From Desulfohalovibrio reitneri (GTDB lineage Bacteria > Desulfobacterota > Desulfovibrionia > Desulfovibrionales > Desulfovibrionaceae), in the NCBI RefSeq assembly GCF_000711295.1, contig NZ_JOMJ01000004.1, positions 248,001 through 312,000 on the forward strand: a stretch of 64,000 nucleotides of DNA. The letters are read 5' to 3'. The translations under genes were made by a program, and so were the position numbers. This document shows, in pieces, positions 1-7,128 of the stretch (within the stretch, counting starts at the first letter, position 1; every line of letters starts with the position of its first letter). The notes beneath the pieces are model-generated. The model saw only the letters and a list, made by a program, of their open reading frames with translations, searched no databases and had not been told where the DNA came from.

Positions 1-759
1 GTTCTTGATCTGGCGCAGGAAGTTGTTGAGCCAGTTCAGGAAATCGGGGTCGCCCTTGCGCACGGCCCAGGCCAGGGGCTCGTAGGTGAAGGGCTCGTCA
101 AGGAAGACCAGCTTGTCCTTGCCCTGCTGAGCCATGAAGACCACGCAGTTGGGCAGGTCGTAGACGTAGGCGTCGGCCTTGCCGGAGAGGACTTCCATGG
201 CCGCCTCGGTCTCGGTCTCGAAGGACTTGTAGGTGGCCTTGGGGATCTTGCGCAGGACGGCCTGCTCGCCGGTGGTGCCCAGCTTGGAGACCACGGTGTA
301 CTTGGGATCGTTGAGATCCTTGTAGGACTTGACCTCGTTCTCAAGCTCCTTGCGCAGCAGGATGGTCTGGCCAACGGTAATGTAGGGGTCGGCGAAGTTG
401 ACCTTCAGGTTGCGCTCCTGAGTGACGGTCATGCCGGAAATGATGATGTCGAACTTCTCGGTGAGCAGGGCGGGGATGATGCCGTCCCAGGCGGTGTTGA
501 CCGGCACGAACTTGACGCCCATGTCCTTGGCCATCTCCTTGGCCACCTCGATGTCGAAGCCGACGAAATTGCCGTTCTTGTCGGTCATCTCGAAGGGCAT
601 GTAGCCCGCTTCGAAGCCCACGCGCAGTTCGCCGCGCTGCTGGATTTCCTCCAGGGTGGACTGCTTGACCAGCTCCATCCGGGTATTGGCGGCCGTGGCG
701 GGCATGGCGGCTGCGGCGAGGAAGGCCAGGCTCAGGACCAGAGTGACGAGTTTTTTCAT
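1..759 (-). CDS. Polar amino acid ABC transporter substrate-binding protein, 3' end cut by window edge
   Basis: Periplasmic solute-binding protein of the SBP_bac_3 family (PF00497), which captures polar amino acids for an ABC importer. 253 residues are visible and the frame is still open at base 1. The first 22 or so residues are a Sec signal peptide (Lys-Lys, hydrophobic core, then PATAA). The family core follows: LRVGFEAGYMPFEM near residue 45, then FVGFDIEVAKEMA and DIIISGMTVTQER. The ATG at 759 follows a GGAGGAAATTCCCC ribosome site. It lies 43 bp downstream of a small zinc-ribbon gene on the same strand and may be read with it. Its permease and ATPase genes, if linked, lie outside the window. 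The amino acid bound cannot be read from sequence alone. Confidence 0.9.
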   Translation of the reverse strand, partial: MKKLVTLVLSLAFLAAAAMPATAANTRMELVKQSTLEEIQQRGELRVGFEAGYMPFEMTDKNGNFVGFDIEVAKEMAKDMGVKFVPVNTAWDGIIPALLTEKFDIIISGMTVTQERNLKVNFADPYITVGQTILLRKELENEVKSYKDLNDPKYTVVSKLGTTGEQAVLRKIPKATYKSFETETEAAMEVLSGKADAYVYDLPNCVVFMAQQGKDKLVFLDEPFTYEPLAWAVRKGDPDFLNWLNNFLRQIKN

Positions 760-802
760 GGGGAATTTCCTCCGGGTCGGTGGGAACGCGTGCGCGACGG
801 GG

Positions 803-988
803 CTAATAATATTTGCCTTCCGTCAGGATTTCCTTGACCAGCATCCGCTTTTTGTGTCGCGGGCAGAGGGGGATTTCCTCTCTGGGAATGTAGACGATCT
901 CGGTGTGACCGCACTTGGGGCAGTACACCTGCACTGGCTCGGAGTGACCCTCGCCCTCGCGTTTTTGCCGACCTTCCCTTCCGTCCAT
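803..988 (-). CDS. Small zinc-ribbon protein (61 aa)
   Basis: Short cytoplasmic protein with a rubredoxin-like zinc ribbon: CPKC at residues 23-26 and CPRH at 42-45, so three Cys and one His could hold one zinc. The N-terminus is charged (Lys, Arg, Glu) and the C-terminus ends in Tyr-Tyr. The frame stays open upstream, but the ATG at 988 is preferred because the zinc ribbon sits centrally and a GCGAGGG ribosome site lies at the right distance. It is upstream of the amino acid binding protein on the same strand. No specific function is recognised; nucleic acid or protein binding is typical of such ribbons. Confidence 0.6.
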   Translation of the reverse strand: MDGREGRQKREGEGHSEPVQVYCPKCGHTEIVYIPREEIPLCPRHKKRMLVKEILTEGKYY

Positions 989-1215
989 CTCGTACCCTCG
1001 CAATGTAGCGGCTGCGGGGGTTTCCATACCCCCAGCGGGCCCTTTCTGACAAGCTGTTTTTGACGTTCGTGCGACAAGAATGGGATGGGCGGATAGAGGT
1101 GGCGGGGGAGGTTGCCAAAAACGGCATGCAGTTCGGCGGCCTTTTCCGGGGTGGAAAGGTGGGCCGGATTGGGGTAGGCGGGGACGGACTTTTCGCAAAC
1201 CCCAAGGAGGACCCA

Positions 1216-1836
1216 GTGGGATTCCTTTCCGCATCCACCAGCTTCACCAGATACATGCCAAACGGCGACGTGACCAAGGAACTGTGGGCCGAAGTGCCGG
1301 ACAGGCTTCGCCAGCACGCCTTCGTGGAAATCGAGGAAACAGCCGACGAACGTTCCTTCGGCTGGGTCTGCTTCGATGACTACCTGGACTCCGCCTGGCG
1401 CACCGCGCCGTCGGAAAAAGCGCACTACTTCGCCTGGTCCTTGCGCCTGGACACCCGCCGCATCCCGCCCGCCGTGCTCAAGAAGCACACGGAGCTGGCA
1501 ATCCGGCAATACAAGGCTTCCATCGAGGATGAGGACAAGAAGTTCGTCTCCAAGGCCAAGAAAAAGGAAATCAGGGAGAACGTCGTCCTGCGCCTGCGCG
1601 CCCGCACTCCGCCCATCCCGGCGGTTTTCGAGGTGGTCTGGGACACCCGCAGCCAGGCCGTGCTCTTTGGCTCCACCAACGCCAAGGCGCGCGCCCTGTT
1701 CGAGGACCTCTTCACCCTCACCTTCGAACTGGAGCTGGAGCCGCAGACCCCCTTCTACCTGGCCAGCCGCCTCAAGGGCGAAGACGCCGTTTCCCGCCTG
1801 GAAAACCTCGAACCCACGACCTTCTCGGCCGGATAA
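1216..1836 (+). CDS. RdgC-like recombination-associated protein
   Basis: A 206-residue protein resembling the short RdgC-type proteins (PF04381) of desulfovibrios. RdgC of E. coli is a ring-shaped DNA-binding protein of about 300 residues that restrains RecA; this one is about a third shorter. Supporting blocks are ERSFGWVCFDD near residue 45, LRLDTRRIPPAVLKKH near 75 and PAVFEVVWDTRS near 130. The GTG start is chosen because AAGGAGG lies 5 bases upstream and the homologous region begins there; the frame is open further upstream but that part looks unrelated. The next gene starts 10 bp after its stop, so the two form an operon. Family assignment is from memory of the motif pattern and is moderately secure. 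Confidence 0.65.
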   Translation: MGFLSASTSFTRYMPNGDVTKELWAEVPDRLRQHAFVEIEETADERSFGWVCFDDYLDSAWRTAPSEKAHYFAWSLRLDTRRIPPAVLKKHTELAIRQYKASIEDEDKKFVSKAKKKEIRENVVLRLRARTPPIPAVFEVVWDTRSQAVLFGSTNAKARALFEDLFTLTFELELEPQTPFYLASRLKGEDAVSRLENLEPTTFSAG

Positions 1837-1846
1837 GGAGACCCCC

Positions 1847-2374
1847 ATGGCAGACTACACGCTGACCGACAAGGAAAGCGCCCTGCTGGGACAGGAGTTC
1901 CTGACCTGGCTGTGGTTCCGCAGCGAGATGGACAACGGGCTCTTCGCCACGCCCGACGGCCACAACTTCACCGTGTTCATGGACCAGCGCGTCCAGGTCC
2001 AGGGCGGGGAGGGCGATGAAAAGGAGACCGCCGTGGTCACAGGGGCCCACGCCCGCATGGCCGAAGCCAAAATGGGCCTGCGGCGCGGCAAGAAAGTTGG
2101 CAAGGCCCAGCTCAAGTTCGACCAGGACGGCGAGGAGTGGACCGTCCAGGTCAAGGCCGAGGACTTCGCCCTGGGCTCCATGAAACCGCCCAAAGTGGAA
2201 AAAACCAGCGACGACGACCCTGACGCCGTTTTTTTGGAAAAACTCTTCCTCATCGAAAACTGCCTCACCTTCCTCGATACCCTCTACACCCGCTTCCTCG
2301 ACCTGCGGCTCTCACCCAATAAATGGGAAGAAGAAGTCTCCTCCTTCCGCCACTGGCTTGCCAAGGAAGAATAG
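1847..2374 (+). CDS. Conserved hypothetical protein partnered with the RdgC-like gene
   Basis: A 175-residue soluble protein without signal peptide or membrane segment. The N-terminal third (LLGQEFLTWLWFRSEMDNG) looks helical and aromatic, the middle is a charged beta-like region, and the C-terminal third (FLEKLFLIENCLTFLDTLY) is again helical. I recognise no catalytic motif. The ATG follows AAGGAGACCCCC and lies 10 bp after the RdgC-like gene, and a strong intrinsic terminator follows the stop, so the two genes form a closed two-gene transcription unit. The tight pairing suggests a shared role in DNA handling, which is inference only. Confidence 0.75.
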   Translation: MADYTLTDKESALLGQEFLTWLWFRSEMDNGLFATPDGHNFTVFMDQRVQVQGGEGDEKETAVVTGAHARMAEAKMGLRRGKKVGKAQLKFDQDGEEWTVQVKAEDFALGSMKPPKVEKTSDDDPDAVFLEKLFLIENCLTFLDTLYTRFLDLRLSPNKWEEEVSSFRHWLAKEE

Positions 2375-2399
2375 GCTGGATAGCACGTGGAGAATGAAT

Positions 2400-2442
2400 C
2401 GGCGGGGTTCCGGGTTTGGCCCGGAACCCCGCCGTCTTTTTT
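2400..2442 (+). terminator. Intrinsic terminator of the RdgC-like operon
   Basis: A perfect 15-bp stem (left arm CGGCGGGGTTCCGGG), a 5-base loop TTTGG and the exact reverse complement, followed by TCTTTTTT. It lies 26 bp after the stop of the second gene of the RdgC-like pair. Confidence 0.9.
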
Positions 2443-2609
2443 GGGGGAAGCGGGGAATGAATGGTGGTTGGCGGGAGTGAAAGTTCAGGGCAGGATAAAG
2501 CCCCCTTTTTTTTCCTAGTGAAAATACGGCTTTCTTATCCTGCCCCCAGTTTGAAACAGCCTTGATTTAAGTGGAAGTCCGTGGCTTCTCAACAGGCAGG
2601 AGGTTTGCC

Positions 2610-2882
2610 ATGAAGCGACGGAAGTGGACCCCGGAGCAGAAGACTCGGGTCGTCCTCGAAGGCCTTCGAGGACGACCCGTGGGCGAAGTGTGCGCCGAGT
2701 ACGCCATCTCGCAGAACCAGTACTACAAGTGGCGCGATCAATTCCTTGCCCAGGCGCACAAAGCGTTCGAGACCGAGCACGGCGCACAGCGTACGGCCAA
2801 GCTTGAGCGCGAGAACATGAAGCTCAAAAGCCTGATCGGTGAGTTGACCATTGAGCTAAAAAAAAGCGGGCCGTTCGGATGA
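2610..2882 (+). CDS. IS3-family transposase OrfA (copy 1)
   Basis: A 90-residue helix-turn-helix protein that recognises the element ends. It starts MKRRKWTPEQKTRVV; the HTH covers roughly residues 7-45 (VGEVCAEYAISQNQYYKW), followed by a leucine/charged helix (LERENMKLKSLIGEL) typical of the IS3 OrfA zipper. AGGAGG precedes the ATG. Near its end lies a run of eight A followed by G (2858-2866). OrfB is in the -1 frame and open across this run, so a fused OrfAB transposase by -1 slippage is possible. The stop overlaps the OrfB start in ATGA. Confidence 0.93.
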   Translation: MKRRKWTPEQKTRVVLEGLRGRPVGEVCAEYAISQNQYYKWRDQFLAQAHKAFETEHGAQRTAKLERENMKLKSLIGELTIELKKSGPFG

Positions 2883-3655
2883 AGCGTGGACCATATGCAA
2901 AGGTCGCCGAGCGCAACGCCGACCTCCTGGCCCGCATTCGCGGCATCAAGGCCGACCATCCGTTCTGGGGATACCGTCGGGTCTGGGCGTTTCTGCGCTT
3001 CGTGGACGGCGTAGTCGTCGGCAAAAATCGCGTCTACCGGCTCATGAGCGAGCATGACCTCACGGTGAAGCCCAACCTGCGACTCAAGGCCAAACGCAGG
3101 CCGACCGGCGTCAAGCCCCGGCCCACGCGACCCAACGAGTGGTGGGGTATCGACATGACCAAAATCAAGATTGACGGCTACGGCTGGCTGTACGTGGTCA
3201 TTGTGCTTGATTGGCGCACCAAGAAGGTCGTCGGCCATTACGCCGGCGACCAGGCCAAGGCGTGGCATTGGCTCTCGGCGCTCAACGCGGCTGTCGGCAG
3301 GCAGTTCCCCGAAGGCGTGCGCGACGGCGGTCTTCATCTCATGGCCGACAACGGCTGCCAGCCGACCTCGGCGAGCTTCATGAAGGCTTGCCGCGTCATG
3401 GACATCAAACTCGCCTTCACCAGCTACAACAACCCAAAAGGCAATGCCGACACCGAGCGCTTCATGCGCACCATGAAGGAAGAGCTGGTCTGGATTAATG
3501 AATGGCGTAGCCCGACGGCCTTTTGCCAAGCCTTGGGCTCCTGGATCGAAGAATACAACCAAGGCTACCTGCACTCGGCGCTGGGGTATAAAACCCCGGT
3601 GACAACCGAGCAGGAACTGATCAACTCGCGGACTCTCTTAAAAAAGGCTTGCTAA
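2879..3655 (+). CDS. IS3-family transposase OrfB, DDE integrase (copy 1)
   Basis: A 258-residue catalytic subunit with an rve-type DDE core. Candidate acidic triad: Asp92 (in WWGIDMTK), Asp157 (in LMADNGC) and Glu193 (in NADTERFMRTMKEE). The Asp157-Glu193 spacing of 35 residues matches the family rule. An HTH_21-like region (DHPFWGYRRVWAFLR) occupies residues 27-40. The reading frame is intact and the element has both ends, so it is probably still active. It may be made mainly as a frameshift fusion with OrfA. The protein is identical to that of the second copy. Confidence 0.95.
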   Translation: MKRGPYAKVAERNADLLARIRGIKADHPFWGYRRVWAFLRFVDGVVVGKNRVYRLMSEHDLTVKPNLRLKAKRRPTGVKPRPTRPNEWWGIDMTKIKIDGYGWLYVVIVLDWRTKKVVGHYAGDQAKAWHWLSALNAAVGRQFPEGVRDGGLHLMADNGCQPTSASFMKACRVMDIKLAFTSYNNPKGNADTERFMRTMKEELVWINEWRSPTAFCQALGSWIEEYNQGYLHSALGYKTPVTTEQELINSRTLLKKAC

Positions 3656-3699
3656 ACCGGGGGCAGTACATTCTTTCCTGCCAACACCCCTCCTTTCTT

Positions 3700-3987
3700 T
3701 CTAAAAAATCTCGTATCGGTCGATTCGCTCGGAGGCTGGGTGCTGGCAACATGGAGTCGAGGAACATCAGCCCAACCCGCGTCCAACCCATGGGAAGCCA
3801 AACGACCGGGGCGGGATTATACCAGGTGCAACAATCGCCAGTTGGTTCGCCGGAGTGCTCCCCGCCCTCCCTCTGACGCGCGGCAACACGCGATACACAT
3901 GCAAAGTTATTTTGCTGCGGGTCCAGGGCCTCGCAGGCCCTAGCCGCCGGAGGCATTTCCTGGTCTGCCGCCAGGGCGACATCTTTT
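3700..3987 (+). repeat. Structured intergenic repeat, copy R1
   Basis: One of five related intergenic sequences in the window. The 5' part has TCGATTCGCTCGG and a GGGAAGCCAAACGACCGG block. The 3' module (from 3873) runs CTGACGCGCG, ACACATGCAAAG, a GCAAAG/TTTTGC hairpin, and then an AGGGCC/GGCCCT stem with loop TCGCA. R1 is the most diverged copy in the last stem. It begins about 30 bp after IS copy 1 and precedes the PilZ gene. No ORF with coding character is present. Confidence 0.75.
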
Positions 3988-4221
3988 CCTCCCGCCGGAG
4001 TCATTTTCCCTGTCGGGAATCCGTCCCTTCCGGCGGCACATATTGCCTCATCCCTCGTTTTTCATCCCTTTCCATTCGGAATCTAATGGATTCCCCGTCC
4101 GGGTCCGGTGTTTGCAAATTTGCCGTGCAGGACAACTGGGCAAGAGGATTTTTCCGCCGGGGCGGCCTTGTTCCGAGCGGAATCCTCAAACGGCACATTT
4201 CAGACCCACCTGGAGGGGGAC

Positions 4222-4662
4222 GTGCGACTCTTCGGCAGCACCATCGAGCGGGACAGCGAGCAGATCGAGCGGATTCGCCGGCGCCTGGACGAAGACCGGG
4301 AAAAAAGCAAACGCCAAGCCTACCGCGTGACCACACCGCATTTGGCCGTGCTGGTGAGCGGGCGGGACAGGCAGCGGCTTTATCCCCTGCGCGACCTCAG
4401 CGTATGCGGCCTGGCCTTCTACCATCAGGAAAACCATTTTGAGACGGACGAGCCCGTTGCGTTGACCATACGGCGTGGCGACACCACCCTGGTGGACAAC
4501 ATCAAGGGCACCATCGTCCGCATTGACGAAACCACCTGCGGCTGCCGCTTCGACAACCCGAGCCTGGACGAAGACTGCCGACTCTCGGCCATCGTCCTCA
4601 TCGAACAGAAAAAAGAACTCGACGCGCGCAGGAAACAGCGGATCATGGAACAAGCTCTGTAA
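4222..4662 (+). CDS. PilZ domain protein
   Basis: A 146-residue soluble protein with an N-terminal charged helix (IERDSEQIERIRRRLDED) followed by a PilZ domain (PF07238), a c-di-GMP receptor. Both ligand signatures are visible: RQAYR near residue 37 (the RxxxR motif) and DLSVCG near residue 64 (the DxSxxG motif). The GTG start follows GGAGGGGG at a good distance; an ATG 38 codons upstream lacks a ribosome site and adds unrelated residues. It is monocistronic, with the structured repeat upstream and a 16-bp-stem terminator downstream. The window also encodes a predicted active diguanylate cyclase at 44.6 kb, so a c-di-GMP circuit exists in the cell. The effector target is unknown. Confidence 0.85.
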   Translation: MRLFGSTIERDSEQIERIRRRLDEDREKSKRQAYRVTTPHLAVLVSGRDRQRLYPLRDLSVCGLAFYHQENHFETDEPVALTIRRGDTTLVDNIKGTIVRIDETTCGCRFDNPSLDEDCRLSAIVLIEQKKELDARRKQRIMEQAL

Positions 4663-4688
4663 ACAAGCGGCTATTCATCCAAATGGAA

Positions 4689-4729
4689 ACGGGGTTGGCC
4701 GGGCGGTTGCCCGGCCAACCCCGTTTTTT
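4689..4729 (+). terminator. Intrinsic terminator after the PilZ gene
   Basis: Perfect 16-bp stem (left arm ACGGGGTTGGCCGGGC) with tetraloop GGTT, followed by a T6 tract. Confidence 0.9.
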
Positions 4730-4770
4730 CATGGCGCGGGATATCCTTCCTTTCCACGCCCCTTCCATCC

Positions 4771-5040
4771 TTCCTGAAAATTCTCGTATTGCTCGCTTCG
4801 CTCGGTGGCGGGGTACTGACAACGTGCAGCCGGAGACAAAAGTCCAATCCCGCGTTCAACGCATGGGAAACCAAACGACCGAGGCGGGGTTATATTTGCT
4901 GCAACAATCGCCAATTGGTTCGCCGGAGTGCTTCCCGCCCAACTCCTGACGCGCGCCAATCCGCGAATACACATGCACACTTGGTTTGCCGCGGTTCCAG
5001 GGCCGCGCAGGCCCTGGTCGCCCGCCAGGGCGAAATCTTC
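4771..5040 (+). repeat. Structured intergenic repeat, copy R2
   Basis: Full copy with the GCTCGCTTCGCTCGG start, a GGAAACCAAACGACCG block and the 3' module from 4946. The main stem is CCAGGGCC/GGCCCTGG with loop GCGCA, followed by CGCCC-GCCA-GGGCG and GAAATCTTC. It lies between convergent genes (PilZ and the amidotransferase) directly in front of copy R3. Confidence 0.8.
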
Positions 5041-5247
5041 ATGCCCCAATCCCGCATCCAACGCAGCATGCGCCACACGGCCGGAGCGAGGTTTTTCCGG
5101 CTTGCAGCCCACGACGGACGTTGGATCGCGGACTACTCCCCGTAGCCCCTCTGACGCGCGCCACCCCGCGAACACACATGCAAAGGTAGTTTGCCGCAGG
5201 GTCTAGGGGGCGCGTAGCCCCCTGGTCGCCCGACAGGGCGAAATCTT
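5041..5247 (+). repeat. Structured intergenic repeat, copy R3
   Basis: Shorter copy immediately behind R2. Its 3' module starts at 5151. The main stem is AGGGGGC/GCCCCCT with loop GCGTA, so it pairs with different bases from R2 while keeping the fold. The closing stem is CGCCC-GACA-GGGCG followed by AAATCTTC. It ends 10 bp before the stop codon of the convergent amidotransferase gene. Confidence 0.8.
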
Positions 5248-5257
5248 CCCTCTTTCT

Positions 5258-6043
5258 TCACTCTTCCTTCATTTTCTTGCACGCTTCCACGAAAGCCCTG
5301 AACAGCGCCCGTTGTTCGGGTTTGTGGGGGAGGAATTCGGGGTGCCATTGCACGCCGAGGATGAAGGGCTCGGTGGTGTGCTCCACGGCCTGGACCATGC
5401 CGGTTTCGTCGCGCGCGGCGATGGCCATGCCCCGGCCGAGGTCGCGGACGGCCTGGTGGTGGAGGGCGTTGACGCGCGCGCTGGTGCGTCCCAGGGCGAG
5501 GGCGAGGTGGGAGCCGGGTTCCACGGCGATGAGCTTGCGCGGTAGAACTGTGCGCATGCGGGGGACTTCCACGGCCAGGGCGGAGATGTCCTGGTAGAGG
5601 GAGCCGCCTTCGGCCACGTTGAGGAGTTGCATGCCCCGGCAGATGCCGAATACGGGCAGGCGGCGCTGGAGGGCTTCTTTGAGGAGGCGTTGCTCCAGTT
5701 CGTCTCGTTTCGGGGCCAGCCGGGGTGTGCGGGCCAGGGCTGAGAGGCGGCGGAGCAGGTAGAGCAGGGGGAAGATGAGGGCGCCGATGATTTTACCGCC
5801 CAACGTGGGTTCGCTCTGCTTGAGGTCCTCCAGGAAGTGCTCGGGTTCCTCGCCGTAGAGGCTGGGGGAGATGTCCGCCCCGCCGGAGAGAAGCAGGCCG
5901 TCCAGGGATTCGGCCGAGGCCGGGCGGTCCGGGGTGATGCGCAGGGGGCGCGCCCCGGCCAGCCGCAAGGAGAGCCAGAGGAAGCACCACATGGGCATGC
6001 CGCCTTCGGAGGGGACGCTGACCCCGATGGCCGGACGGCTCAC
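5258..6043 (-). CDS. Class I glutamine amidotransferase (peptidase C26, PuuD-like)
   Basis: A 261-residue cytoplasmic hydrolase of the gamma-glutamyl-GABA hydrolase/C26 family, which cleaves gamma-glutamyl amide bonds. Catalytic residues are visible: nucleophile Cys135 in GICRGMQ, and His234 with Glu236 in WHPEF. LLLSGGADISPSLYG (51-64) is the usual oxyanion-side loop. Residues about 80-108 form an unusually hydrophobic insertion (IIGALIFPLLYLL) between the SGGAD loop and the nucleophile elbow. The GTG start is chosen because it overlaps the stop of the amidoligase gene in GTGA with GGAGG at -14; homology begins at this Val (SRPAIGVSVP). Coupling to an amidoligase suggests that the pair makes and breaks, or edits, the same gamma-glutamyl-type amide. 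Confidence 0.85.
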   Translation of the reverse strand: MSRPAIGVSVPSEGGMPMWCFLWLSLRLAGARPLRITPDRPASAESLDGLLLSGGADISPSLYGEEPEHFLEDLKQSEPTLGGKIIGALIFPLLYLLRRLSALARTPRLAPKRDELEQRLLKEALQRRLPVFGICRGMQLLNVAEGGSLYQDISALAVEVPRMRTVLPRKLIAVEPGSHLALALGRTSARVNALHHQAVRDLGRGMAIAARDETGMVQAVEHTTEPFILGVQWHPEFLPHKPEQRALFRAFVEACKKMKEE

Positions 6044-7035
6044 GCCAGGAACGCCTCCGCTTTTTCGGCCCAGGACTTGGAAAAGAGCTCCATGGGGAAG
6101 CCGGGCATGTCCAGATAGGCTTGGCTCATGGTGCGGATGCGGTCGGGGTCGTCGGCCAGGCGTTCCACCAGCAGCCAGCGGGACCACTCCATGGCGATGG
6201 TCCAGTCCGGGTCGTCAATGCGGCAATCCGGCAACCGGTAGTGGAAGGCGGGGCGCGGTTTGATGAGATGGTGCTCCACGTCGAAGGAGTGGACCAGGTC
6301 CTCGTTGATGTGTGCGAAGAGGGGCAGGCAGTCCAGAGGACGGTTCCGCGTGGGGTTGTCCTGCAGGTAGTCGCGGATGAGCCCGTCCACGCTGTCCGGG
6401 TCGTAGGCCGGGTCGATGAAGCGGCGCGTGAAGCGGTCGGGGAAGGGGTCCACAAACGGGGAGACGCGCCGGGAGAGGTCGATGTCCGCCTGCTTGCGGA
6501 TGTAGTCGAAGAGCAGGAGGAAGGCCCGCAGGTAGGCCAGGATGGTTTCGGCGTCCAGGGCCGGGGCCTCGGGGTTGATCTGCATGCCGAAGGCGAAGAA
6601 GGGGGAGGCCTTGGTGCCTTCCGCCCCCAGTCCGCGCAGCTTTTCGCGCAGTTCGTCCAGGGGGGCGAGGCCGTCCATGGGCAGGGGTGGGGAGACCACC
6701 TCGGTAGGCACGAACTCGCTGGACACGGAACGCAGGGTTTGTTCCAGGGGCTTTTTGTCCTTGAGGCCGTCGAGGTCGATGCCCATCTTGGAGAGGAAGT
6801 GCTCGTACCGCTTGTGGCGGATGAGGTGGGAATCCAGCTCCACCTGGAACTCGCCCATCTCGGTGGTCACGCGGTAGGCGAACTCGTTTTCCTGTTTCAC
6901 TTCTCCGCCGAAGACCTCGGCCACGGCGCGGGCGGCTTCGGGCAGGTCCACCCCGGCGAACTCGATCTCGAACCCGGCGCGCCGGGGGTTGCCTTCCGCG
7001 TTTTCCCGCCTGGGGGGCGGGGGAAAGTCGCTCAT
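6040..7035 (-). CDS. Glutamine-synthetase-like amidoligase
   Basis: A 331-residue soluble enzyme of the putative amidoligase family (PF12224 type), a glutamine synthetase fold that joins an amine to a carboxylate with ATP. Family marks are the N-terminal RAGFEIEFAGV (acidic metal ligands, residues 19-29) and GEFQVELDSHL near residue 62; further conserved-looking stretches are FFAFGMQINPE and RRFIDPAYDPD. No signal peptide. It is the first gene of a two-gene unit with the C26 amidotransferase, overlapping it by 4 bases. Comparative genomics of amidoligases (Iyer, Aravind and colleagues) described such couplings and proposed novel peptide or metabolite modification. The substrate here is unknown. 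Confidence 0.8.
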   Translation of the reverse strand: MSDFPPPPRRENAEGNPRRAGFEIEFAGVDLPEAARAVAEVFGGEVKQENEFAYRVTTEMGEFQVELDSHLIRHKRYEHFLSKMGIDLDGLKDKKPLEQTLRSVSSEFVPTEVVSPPLPMDGLAPLDELREKLRGLGAEGTKASPFFAFGMQINPEAPALDAETILAYLRAFLLLFDYIRKQADIDLSRRVSPFVDPFPDRFTRRFIDPAYDPDSVDGLIRDYLQDNPTRNRPLDCLPLFAHINEDLVHSFDVEHHLIKPRPAFHYRLPDCRIDDPDWTIAMEWSRWLLVERLADDPDRIRTMSQAYLDMPGFPMELFSKSWAEKAEAFLA

Positions 7036-7128
7036 AAGGTCGTGTTCCTGGTTTGCCGCCCCGGCCGGGCCGGGGGAGCGTTGCTGGATTCCGCCGGAGG
7101 GTAGCCGACAGTCCGGACACGGGCAACG

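Larger units (their letters stand above)
2536..3670 (+). mobile_element. IS3-family insertion sequence, copy 1 (1135 bp)
   Basis: Complete insertion sequence with two overlapping transposase frames. The ends are imperfect inverted repeats: left TATCCTGCCCCCAGTTT, and the right end read inward TGTACTGCCCCCGGTTT. The element is bracketed by a 4-bp direct repeat TTCT (2532-2535 and 3671-3674), as expected of an IS3-type target duplication. A second copy of identical length lies at 17384-18518 with its own different duplication (ACCC), which fixes the element boundaries. The only difference I see between copies is T2645 versus A17493, a silent Thr codon change, so both insertions are recent. The element sits between the terminator of the RdgC-like operon and a structured repeat. 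Confidence 0.95.
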
